A stretch of DNA of 64,000 bases from JAKQDH01 sp029558835 (GTDB lineage Bacteria > Planctomycetota > Phycisphaerae > UBA1845). The notes under the pieces are model-generated. The model saw only the letters and a program-made list of their open reading frames with translations, did not search any database and was not told the DNA's origin. Where the stretch lies: the NCBI GenBank assembly GCA_035356615.1, contig DAOQSN010000011.1:57349-121348 (forward strand), read 5' to 3'. Positions 1-7,004 of this stretch are shown piece after piece (positions within the stretch are counted from its first letter, which is position 1; each line of letters opens with the position of its first letter). The translations under genes were made by a program, and so were the position numbers.

Positions 1-96
1 TGCGGGGCGGCGAAGGAACGCGTCGAGAAAGCCGGCGCCAACACGACAGTCCTCGACTGGTTCCTGACGCTCAAGAAGTGTCCGCACGGGAAGTAA
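1..96 (+). CDS. C-terminal end of an unidentified protein (partial, cut by window edge)
   Basis: An open frame runs from base 1 to a TAA at 94-96, giving 31 residues that begin CGAAKERVEKAGANTT and end LKKCPHGK. The AKERVEKAGA stretch is faintly reminiscent of the end of ribosomal protein L15, but the remaining tail does not fit and no family can be assigned. The next gene lies about 250 bases downstream on the same strand. The call rests on frame and amino-acid composition only. Confidence 0.45.
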   Translation, partial: CGAAKERVEKAGANTTVLDWFLTLKKCPHGK

Positions 97-349
97 TCGG
101 TCCGCCGACAATGGCGTCTGGTGGTCGGGGCGATGGGACGTGCACCTGCAAAGGGCGTGTGCGCGACACCGTGCCTTACGTACGCCGCCCTCGGAACGGT
201 GCCGGACGCGTGCCGCGCGGACAGATCCTGACGAGCTTGGTGCCTCTCTGGCAGCAAAGCGTAAGCGCGTGAGCAGACGGAGCGGATCGCGCCGGCGCTG
301 CAAGCCCCCACAAGCCCTGAACAGATGATCGACGGCGGGAACCGTTGAG
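97..349. other. Intergenic gap with no recognisable feature
   Basis: Short frames in this gap have arginine-rich, out-of-frame composition and no convincing ribosome binding site. I see no repeat, hairpin or RNA gene here. Confidence 0.4.
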
Positions 350-1318
350 ATGCAGGAGCAAATGAGCGAGACAATCGGGCGGTGCGAACCGGTGATTCTC
401 GGATTGGACATCGGCGGCACGAAGACCGCGGTTGTGCTCGGGGATCGTACCGGATGCATCCATGGTCGCACGGAGTTTGCGACGCAGCCGCAGCGCGGGT
501 TCGACGCGACATGCGCCGAGTTGCTGGCGCATGTGGATGCAATGCAGCGTGACGCGGCGGCAGGGGGGCACAGCGAGTTCGTGGTCTCCGTGTCGATCGG
601 CGGGCCCCTCGAGATCGAGGCGGGGATCATCCGCAATCCGCCGAACCTGCCGGGGTGGGTGGATGTGCCGCTGAAGGAGATTCTCACGCGGCGGATCAGG
701 CGGCCGGTGCATATCGAGCACGACGGCAACGCCGGGGCGCTGGCGGAATGGTACTTCGGAGCCGCCCGCGGGGCGCGGAACGTGATCTTCCTGACGATGG
801 GCACCGGGTTCGGCGGCGGCTTGATCCTGGGCGGCGAGCTCTATCGGGGGACGACGGATCTGGCCGGCGAGGTGGGACACGTGCGGATCGCGGACGACGG
901 TCCGCTGGCGTTCGGCAAGGCCGGGTCCTGGGAAGGGTTGTGCGGCGGGGCGGGGATTGCGCGGCTCGCAGCGTTGCGTTATCCGCGGAAGTGGAACACG
1001 GCGACGCGAACACTCGACGTGGCCGAGGCGGCGCGGGCCGGCGATGCAGACGCGCTGGCGGTTCTGGACGAGGTTGGCCGGCACTTGGGCCGCGGTTTGG
1101 CAATCCTGCTGGACATACTGAATCCCGAGGTCATCGTGATCGGGTCGCTGGCGGTTCGACTGGGTGAGCTTGTGCTCAGGCCGGCGCGGGAGGCGCTGCC
1201 GGGGGCGTACTCAGCCTGCCGGCTGGTGCCTGCGGCATTGGGCGAGCGGCTCGGAGACGTGGCGGCGTTGTGTGCGGCCATCCGGGCGTTGGGTGGACCG
1301 CTGGCGGCAAGTCCGTGA
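350..1318 (+). CDS. ROK family sugar kinase (glucokinase-like)
   Basis: Predicted cytoplasmic ATP-dependent sugar kinase of the ROK family, 322 residues, the usual length. The N-terminal phosphate-binding motif LGLDIGGTKTAV is near residues 18-29. The catalytic loop IEHDGNAGALAEW and the stretch TMGTGFGGGLILGG are intact, followed by the GEVGHV signature. The ROK zinc-binding motif CxCGxxGCxE is not present: the equivalent place reads FGKAGSWEGLCGGAG, so the zinc site is probably lost, as in some divergent ROK kinases. No N-terminal helix-turn-helix is present, so this is an enzyme and not a ROK repressor. An alternative ATG lies at 362 behind AGGAG at only 3 bases spacing, so the start is uncertain by four codons. 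It heads a sugar-catabolic region; its sugar is unknown. Confidence 0.88.
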   Translation: MQEQMSETIGRCEPVILGLDIGGTKTAVVLGDRTGCIHGRTEFATQPQRGFDATCAELLAHVDAMQRDAAAGGHSEFVVSVSIGGPLEIEAGIIRNPPNLPGWVDVPLKEILTRRIRRPVHIEHDGNAGALAEWYFGAARGARNVIFLTMGTGFGGGLILGGELYRGTTDLAGEVGHVRIADDGPLAFGKAGSWEGLCGGAGIARLAALRYPRKWNTATRTLDVAEAARAGDADALAVLDEVGRHLGRGLAILLDILNPEVIVIGSLAVRLGELVLRPAREALPGAYSACRLVPAALGERLGDVAALCAAIRALGGPLAASP

Positions 1319-1409
1319 CAGGGTGAGCGGTCGGGGGTAGGTTACGGAAACGGCGGAACGGGCGTGGTGAAGAGCGGTAGCGTCGGCGCCGTGTGCGTGC
1401 CTGGCGCGT

Positions 1410-1588
1410 GTGGCACGCCCAAGCCCGCGTCCGGGTGGCACGCCCAAGCCCGCGTCCGGGTGGCATGCCCAGGCCCGCGTCCGGGTGGCATGCCCAAGCC
1501 CGCCATAAGCGGGCGCCGGCATGCTGTCGCGAAGGGCGGCGTCTCGTGGGTAAGGAAGCATGGCGGCGCTGCGCTTGGCCATGCCACC
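1410..1588. repeat. Family A palindromic repeat, copy 1, with four tandem 25-nt left ends
   Basis: Four near-identical 25-nt units (gtggcaygcccargcccgcg...) begin at 1410, 1435, 1460 and 1485. The last leads into gcgccggcatgct, a short variable loop, then agcatggcggcgc and gcttggccatgccac. The outer arms gtggcatgcccaagc and gcttggccatgccac pair with one mismatch and the inner arms also pair with one mismatch, so the element can fold into a long interrupted hairpin. It fills the gap between the ROK kinase and the isomerase. Confidence 0.85.
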
Positions 1589-1646
1589 CCACGCGGTTGG
1601 CCGGTCTCTCTAGTGAACGAGGCTGTCTAGCGATGAGACCAAGGCG

Positions 1647-2639
1647 ATGAAGTCGCTCCGCGTCGGCGTGGATAGCTACAGTGTGGGGCCGCTACGGCTC
1701 GGGCCGCTAGCGCTGCTCGCGTGGGCGAAGGCGCACGAGGCGGAGGGCGTGCACTTCAGCGACGTCTATCTTGAGCCGGGACAGACGCTCGATGCGGGGT
1801 TGCTGGCTGAGGTGGGCCGGTCGGCGGCCGAGTCGGGGCTGTACGTGGAGTGGGGCGGCGGCCAGCACATTCCGTTCGACACGACGACGTGGCAGCTGCG
1901 GGACCTGGTGCCGATCAACACTTTGGCGGCCCAGCGAGCCCGGGCCGTTGGCGCGCGCGTGGTACGCTCCTGCTCGGGCGGCCTGATGCGGTGGTCCGAC
2001 AAGGCGCCGCCGACGGAGGTACTGCTGCGGGAGACGGCGCGGGCGCTGCGGGCGCAGAAGTCGTTGCTGACCGAGCTGGGCGTCGTCCTGGCGATCGAGC
2101 TGCACTTCGAGTTCACGACGTTCGAGTTGCTGCGGCTGTTCGAGATGTGCGAGGCGGAACCCGGCGGGTACCTGGGGATCTGTCTGGATACGATGAACCT
2201 GCTGACCATGCTGGAGGACCCCGTGGCGGGGACGGAGCGGATGCTGCCGTGGGTGGTGGCCGTGCATGCCAAGGACGGCGCCCTGCGCCTGACCGACGCC
2301 GGGCTGGAGTCGTTTACGACAGAGATTGGCAACGGCGTGGTTGATTTCGGGCGGATTGCGGCCCGGCTGGCCATGCTTGACCGGCCGGTCCACCTGTCCG
2401 TCGAGGATCACGGCGGCAGCTTCGCGCTGCCCATCTATGATGCTATGTTCCTTTCGCGTTTCCCGGATTTGACGGTCAACGAGTTGGCGCGGCTGGTGCA
2501 TCTGGCTTACACGCGGCCGGCCTCGGTTACACCACTGGACCGCGCGGAATGGCCGAAGCACTGCGCGGCGCGGGTGGAGCGGGACATCGCCCGTTTGCGG
2601 CAGATCGTCAGGGAACAGGCGACGGGGCAGAGAACGTAG
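1647..2639 (+). CDS. Sugar phosphate isomerase/epimerase-like TIM-barrel protein
   Basis: A 330-residue protein of the xylose isomerase-like TIM-barrel (AP-endonuclease family 2) superfamily, which usually isomerises or epimerises keto-sugars or inositol derivatives using a divalent metal. Recognisable strands include IELHFEFTTFELL, with a metal-ligand glutamate, GICLDTMNLLTML, with an Asp, VHAKDGAL and LSVEDHGGSF, with Glu/Asp/His candidates for the metal site. The start ATG has AAGG a few bases upstream. It lies immediately upstream of the flavin reductase gene, with 14 bases between stop and proposed start, suggesting one transcript with the next two genes. The exact substrate cannot be read from sequence. 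Confidence 0.8.
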   Translation: MKSLRVGVDSYSVGPLRLGPLALLAWAKAHEAEGVHFSDVYLEPGQTLDAGLLAEVGRSAAESGLYVEWGGGQHIPFDTTTWQLRDLVPINTLAAQRARAVGARVVRSCSGGLMRWSDKAPPTEVLLRETARALRAQKSLLTELGVVLAIELHFEFTTFELLRLFEMCEAEPGGYLGICLDTMNLLTMLEDPVAGTERMLPWVVAVHAKDGALRLTDAGLESFTTEIGNGVVDFGRIAARLAMLDRPVHLSVEDHGGSFALPIYDAMFLSRFPDLTVNELARLVHLAYTRPASVTPLDRAEWPKHCAARVERDIARLRQIVREQATGQRT

Positions 2640-2653
2640 GAGTTCGCGGGAAC

Positions 2654-4009
2654 TTGACGGTGCAGTCGCGGCACGAACGCTTTCAGCTCGGCAGTCATGC
2701 GGACCTCACTTGCTGCGCTGATCGCCTCGGCGTCGCGATTCCTTTCTCCGAGGATATTCAGATTCTCTTCTCGCCGCTCGACGTCGCGGGGTACCGCTTG
2801 CCCAACCGCTTCGTCGTGCAGCCGATGGAAGGGTGCGATGCCGACCCGGACGGCGCGCCGGGACAGCTCACCTTTCGGCGCTATCAGCGTTTTGCGGCGG
2901 GCGGCAGCGGGCTGATCTGGTTTGAGGCAACGGCGGTGATAGCAGAAGGACGGGCCAATCCTCGTCAACTGGGGCTCACGCCGGCCAACGTCGGGGCGTT
3001 TCGGCGGCTGGTGGAGGAAACGCGGGCCGCGGCCGCCGAGAAACAGGAGTTGCTGCTGGTTCTACAGCTTACGCACTCGGGACGCTATGCGCGGCCGGAG
3101 GGGACACCGCGGCCGGTGATCGCGCAACACAATCCGCTGCTGGACGCGCGCATGGGTCTGGACCCAGATCATCCGCTGATCAGCGACGCAGAGTTGGATC
3201 AATTACAGGAGGCCTTCGTCGGCGCCGCGAAGCTGGCGGCCGGGGCGGGGTTTGACGGCGTTGATATCAAGGCATGTCACGGCTACCTCGTTTCCGAGCT
3301 GCTGGCGGCATTCGGGCGAACGGACAGCCGCTATGGCGGCCCTTTCGAGAACCGGGCGGGCTTCCTCCTGGACGTGGTGGGGCGAATCCGGGCGGAAGTT
3401 CCGGGGCTGCTGGTGACCAGTCGGCTGGGCGTTCACGATGGTCTGCCGTATCCGTACGGGTTCGGCGCCGATGTAGAGACGCTGGCGGAGCCGGTGGAGG
3501 TGGCGGAGCGGTTGCGTGCGTTGGGCTGCCCCGTGCTCAATGTTTCGTTGGGGAATCCGTATTACAATCCGCATGTTGGCCGGCCGTATGATTCTCCGGT
3601 AGCGGGGGCCGCGGCTCCGGATGAACATCCGCTGGTCGGGGTGGCCCGCCTGCTGCACGCGGCTGCGGTTATCCAGCGGGCGGTTCCCGACGTGCCGGTC
3701 GTCGGCAGCGGGTATAGCTGGTTGCGACAGCTCTTCCCGCACGTAGCGGCTGGCGCGATTGCGGCCGGCGACGCCGCGTTGGTGGGGCTTGGACGACTGG
3801 CGCTGGCGTATCCCGACTGGGTGCGGGACCTCGCGGCGAACGGGGCCCTCGCTCCAGACAAGGTGTGCACGACGTGCTCGGGCTGTAGCCAGATCATGCG
3901 GGACGGCGGGCGCGCCGGCTGCCGCGTCAGAGACAGCGGCATCTATGCGAAGGAATACCGCCAGGGCCGCGCGCAGGCGGCCGGTCGCAAGAAGCAGGAC
4001 AAGCGGTGA
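2654..4009 (+). CDS. NADH:flavin oxidoreductase (Old Yellow Enzyme / 2,4-dienoyl-CoA reductase-like) with C-terminal Cys cluster
   Basis: FMN-dependent TIM-barrel reductase. The N-terminal ILFSPLDVAGYRLPNRFV matches the family opening, VLQLTHSGRYARPEG is the flavin-binding strand, DGVDIKACHGYLVSELL carries the active-site CHGYL variant of the usual HGYLL motif, and FENRAGFLLDV follows. Near the C-terminus CTTCSGCSQIMRDGGRAGC gives a Cx2Cx2Cx11C pattern like the iron-sulfur site of 2,4-dienoyl-CoA reductase, but the separate NAD/FAD domain of that enzyme is absent. The open frame extends to 2549 inside the previous gene; I choose TTG at 2654, 11 bases after AGGAG at 2638-2642, with GTG 2660 as an alternative. 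Its stop overlaps the next start, so it probably acts with the flavoprotein encoded there. Confidence 0.85.
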   Translation: MTVQSRHERFQLGSHADLTCCADRLGVAIPFSEDIQILFSPLDVAGYRLPNRFVVQPMEGCDADPDGAPGQLTFRRYQRFAAGGSGLIWFEATAVIAEGRANPRQLGLTPANVGAFRRLVEETRAAAAEKQELLLVLQLTHSGRYARPEGTPRPVIAQHNPLLDARMGLDPDHPLISDAELDQLQEAFVGAAKLAAGAGFDGVDIKACHGYLVSELLAAFGRTDSRYGGPFENRAGFLLDVVGRIRAEVPGLLVTSRLGVHDGLPYPYGFGADVETLAEPVEVAERLRALGCPVLNVSLGNPYYNPHVGRPYDSPVAGAAAPDEHPLVGVARLLHAAAVIQRAVPDVPVVGSGYSWLRQLFPHVAAGAIAAGDAALVGLGRLALAYPDWVRDLAANGALAPDKVCTTCSGCSQIMRDGGRAGCRVRDSGIYAKEYRQGRAQAAGRKKQDKR

Positions 4010-6024
4010 TGACCCGTCCCCCTGTGAATACGCAGATCGCCGGCGTGACACTGCCGGTGCACAGCACGAACACGCTGATCATCGGTAGTGGGGCGGCCGC
4101 GCTGAATGCCGCTCTGCAACTCCTGGCGCACGGGCAGCAGGACATCATGCTGGTCACGCAGCGTTGGGGCGCCGGGGCGTCGAACGAGGCCGGCTCGGAT
4201 AAGCAGACCTACTACAAGCTCGCGTTGGCGCACTCAGCGTCGGACTCGCCGCGACAGACGGCGGAGGACCTGTTTCGGGGCGGCTGCATGCACGGCGACA
4301 TCGCGCTGTGCGAAGCCCAGCATTCGGCGCAGGCCTTCTATCACCTTGTCAGTCGCGGCGTGCCCTTCCCGCACGATCGTTACGGAGCGTACGTGGGTTA
4401 TCGAACGGACCACGACCCGCGGGGACGGGCGACGTCGGCCGGGCCGCTGACTTCGCACCTGATGTGTGAATGCCTCGGCAGGGCGGTGCGCGAGGCGGGC
4501 GTCGCCCTCTTCGACCTGCACCAGGTGGTGGCGTTGCTCACGTGCGAAGCCGGCGGCGAGAAACACGTGTGCGGGGCTGTCGCGCTCGACCAGCGGCGGT
4601 TGGCCGGCGGACAGAGTGGCTTCGTGGTCTTCAATGCCGCCAACGTGATTCTCGCGACGGGAGGTCCGGGCGGGATGTACCGCGCCTCGGTATATCCGGA
4701 GAGCCAGGTGGGCTCGACGGGCCTGGCGCTGGCCATCGGGGCCGTGGCCAACAACCTTACGGAATCACAGTTCGGCATAGCGTCGTTGGGGTTTCGGTGG
4801 AACCTGTCGGGCAGCTATCAACAAGTAGTCCCGCGGTATGTATCGACCGACATGAGTGGAGGCGACGCGCGGGAGTTCCTCAACGATGCCTTCAGCGACT
4901 TGCGTACGCTGTCGGGCAGGATCTTCCGCAAGGGCTACGAATGGCCGTTTGACAGCGCGAAGGCACAAGGCCACGGGTCGTCGCTGATCGATGTGCTCGT
5001 ATATCAGGAGACGGTGCGCCGTGGTCGGCGGGTCTACCTGGACTTCACGCGGAATCCAAGCGACCCGACGGGGCGGCAGGCGTGGTCGCTCGACTGCCTG
5101 GACGAGGAAGCCCGCCTTTATCTCCAGCGGTCAGGGGCATCGGGAGCGACGCCCGTTGCGCGCCTGCGGGCGATGAACGACCCCGCCTATGAGCTGTACC
5201 GCGGGCACGGCATCGATCTGGCGAGCGACCTGCTGGAAGTCGCGGTCTGCGCCCAACACAACAACGGCGGGCTGGTCGGGAATGAGTGGTGGGAGTCGAA
5301 TATACGGCACCTCTTCCCGATTGGTGAGGTGAATGGCACGCACGGCGTGCGCCGGCCGGGCGGAGCGGCGCTCAACGCGGGGCAGGTGGGCGGTCTGCGC
5401 GCGGCCATGTTCATTGCCAGGCGCTACACCCAGCCGCCGCCGGGCGTGGAGGATTTTGCGCGGCGAACGGCGCCGCAAATCGCTGCTTGTCTGGAATTCG
5501 CTGACCGGGTCGTCGGGCGAAGCGGGGGAGATGGACTGCAGCCGGCGCAGGCGGTGGACGAAATCCAGACACGCATGTCGGACTGTGCGGCCATTTTGCG
5601 GGAGAAAGGCACCGTGACCGCGGCCTGTGACGCGGCTTGGCGTCTGTATGATCGCGTGCGGAGAGAACTGGCGCGTTCGGGGACGCAGGCGCTGCCGGCT
5701 GCCTTTTCGGCAGTGGACCTGTGCCTGACGCACGCGGTGTACCTGGAGGCGTTGCGGGAGTACCTGGAGCGCGGCGGGCAGTCGCGGGGCTCGTACCTGG
5801 TGCTGAACCCACGGGGTTTGCCCGTGGACGCGAAGCTCGACGAGGAGTGGCGTTTCCTGCCGGCGCAACCTGCCGACTTCGTGAGTCAGAGGATTCTGGA
5901 AGTGCAGCTCACTTCCGAGCGACAGGTGGAGAGGCGCTGGGTGGATGTGCGACCGATCCCGAACGTGGACGGCTGGTTCGAGACTGTGTGGAACGACTAC
6001 CGAAACGACCGGATCGTGTGCTGA
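4009..6024 (+). CDS. FAD-dependent oxidoreductase of the succinate dehydrogenase/fumarate reductase flavoprotein type
   Basis: A 671-residue soluble flavoprotein. The N-terminal dinucleotide-binding motif is LIIGSGAAALNAALQLL. A second FAD-contacting segment, VILATGGPGGMYRASVYP, follows near residue 215, and the C-terminal FAD signature LFPIGEVNGTHGVRRPGG lies near residue 435. No N-terminal signal is present. The start ATG at 4009 shares one base with the upstream stop (TGATG); an in-frame GTG at 4006 is an alternative. Tight coupling to the Old-Yellow-Enzyme-like reductase suggests the two perform linked redox steps on a sugar acid or other small organic substrate. The substrate is unknown, and assignment as a true fumarate reductase is not supported because no iron-sulfur or membrane subunit is adjacent. 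Confidence 0.82.
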   Translation: MTRPPVNTQIAGVTLPVHSTNTLIIGSGAAALNAALQLLAHGQQDIMLVTQRWGAGASNEAGSDKQTYYKLALAHSASDSPRQTAEDLFRGGCMHGDIALCEAQHSAQAFYHLVSRGVPFPHDRYGAYVGYRTDHDPRGRATSAGPLTSHLMCECLGRAVREAGVALFDLHQVVALLTCEAGGEKHVCGAVALDQRRLAGGQSGFVVFNAANVILATGGPGGMYRASVYPESQVGSTGLALAIGAVANNLTESQFGIASLGFRWNLSGSYQQVVPRYVSTDMSGGDAREFLNDAFSDLRTLSGRIFRKGYEWPFDSAKAQGHGSSLIDVLVYQETVRRGRRVYLDFTRNPSDPTGRQAWSLDCLDEEARLYLQRSGASGATPVARLRAMNDPAYELYRGHGIDLASDLLEVAVCAQHNNGGLVGNEWWESNIRHLFPIGEVNGTHGVRRPGGAALNAGQVGGLRAAMFIARRYTQPPPGVEDFARRTAPQIAACLEFADRVVGRSGGDGLQPAQAVDEIQTRMSDCAAILREKGTVTAACDAAWRLYDRVRRELARSGTQALPAAFSAVDLCLTHAVYLEALREYLERGGQSRGSYLVLNPRGLPVDAKLDEEWRFLPAQPADFVSQRILEVQLTSERQVERRWVDVRPIPNVDGWFETVWNDYRNDRIVC

Positions 6025-6054
6025 ACAGGACTGCGCTAGTGGGAAACCGTGAGG

Positions 6055-6145
6055 GTGGCATGCCCAAGCCGAAGGTGCCGGCATGCTGTCGCACCCGTCG
6101 CCGGCTCGACGAAACGCATGGCGGCGCTGCGCTTGGCCATGCCAC
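6055..6145. repeat. Family A palindromic repeat, copy 2
   Basis: A 91-nt element with left arm gtggcatgcccaagc followed by cgaaggtgccggcatgct, a roughly 25-nt variable centre, then gcatggcggcgctgcgcttg and catgccac. It sits between the flavoprotein stop and the SDR start. The 18 bases to its left (gtgggaaaccgtgagg) resemble those left of copies 3 and 4, so the conserved unit extends slightly beyond the palindrome. Confidence 0.85.
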
Positions 6146-6195
6146 CCGCCGTGTGGCTGTTTACCGACTGGCTGAGGTTGCTCAGGAGTGAAACA

Positions 6196-6981
6196 ATGAG
6201 TAGCCGTGCGGTGGCCTTCGTGACCGGTGCCGGCCGTGGGATCGGGCGCGGCATCGCTCTGGCGCTGGCACGCGACCGGTTCAACATCGTCGGCAACGAT
6301 TTGGCATACGAGGCCAATGACCAAACCACCGGTCTGGCGGAAGTCGAGGATCGGGTTCGTGAACTCGGTGCGGACTTTGCGCCAGCGCCGGGTGACATTG
6401 CCCGGCTGGAGGAGCACGAGGGGCTGCTGCAGACGGCGTTGCGGCGGTTCGGCCGCGTTGACGTGCTGGTCAACAATGCCGGCGTCGCCCCGCTGAGCCG
6501 GTGCGACGTGCTCGAAACGACACCGGAGAGCTTCGACCGCGTGCTGGCGGTGAATGCCCGCGGGGCTTTCTTTCTGACGCAGCGTTTCGCCCGGCACATG
6601 ATCGGCCAGGCGCGGGGCCCGGTTGCCCCTGCGATTGTCTTCATCTCCTCGGTGTCGGCCGAGGTGTCGTCGCCGATGCGGGCGGAGTACTGCATTTCCA
6701 AGGCAGCGCTGAGCCAGGCCGCGACGGTGTTTGCCGACCGATTGGCCGAGGGGGGGATCAACGTCTACGAGGTCCGGCCGGGCATCATTGCGACCGACAT
6801 GACAGTGCCGGTGAAGGCGCAGTATGATGCTCGTATTGCCGGCGGGCTGGTGCCGCAGCAGCGCTGGGGGCAGCCCGAGGACGTAGGGCGGGCGGTCGCA
6901 GCCCTGGCACGCGGTGACTTCGGCTACGCCACCGGCCTGGTGATCGAACTGAGCGGCGGCATGAACATCCGCCATCTGTGA
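6196..6981 (+). CDS. Short-chain dehydrogenase/reductase, candidate unsaturated-uronate (DEH-type) or KDG-forming reductase
   Basis: Classical SDR of 261 residues. The nucleotide-binding motif FVTGAGRGIGRGIA is at the N-terminus, LVNNAGVAP follows, and the catalytic Tyr165-Cys-Ile-Ser-Lys169 is intact; the C-terminus reads VIELSGGMNIRHL. ATG 6196 is chosen because AGGAG at 6184-6188 sits seven bases upstream; the open frame reaches further upstream into the repeat element. The gene ends 23 bases before a KDPG aldolase-KDG kinase fusion. By the known alginate/pectin pathway logic, an SDR placed here would reduce an unsaturated uronate-derived keto sugar to KDG. That specific role is inference. 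Confidence 0.9.
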   Translation: MSSRAVAFVTGAGRGIGRGIALALARDRFNIVGNDLAYEANDQTTGLAEVEDRVRELGADFAPAPGDIARLEEHEGLLQTALRRFGRVDVLVNNAGVAPLSRCDVLETTPESFDRVLAVNARGAFFLTQRFARHMIGQARGPVAPAIVFISSVSAEVSSPMRAEYCISKAALSQAATVFADRLAEGGINVYEVRPGIIATDMTVPVKAQYDARIAGGLVPQQRWGQPEDVGRAVAALARGDFGYATGLVIELSGGMNIRHL

Positions 6982-7004
6982 CCGGTGCCGCGAGGAGACA
7001 TGGG

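Noticed and set aside
1410..1509. Regular 25-base repeats suggesting a CRISPR array
   Set aside because: The units are directly adjacent with no unique spacers, the same sequence recurs as a palindrome arm elsewhere, and no cas gene is present.
5131..6975. Long minus-strand open frame across the flavoprotein gene, a repeat and the SDR gene
   Set aside because: It covers two genes with clear motifs and has no recognisable domain; an antisense shadow.
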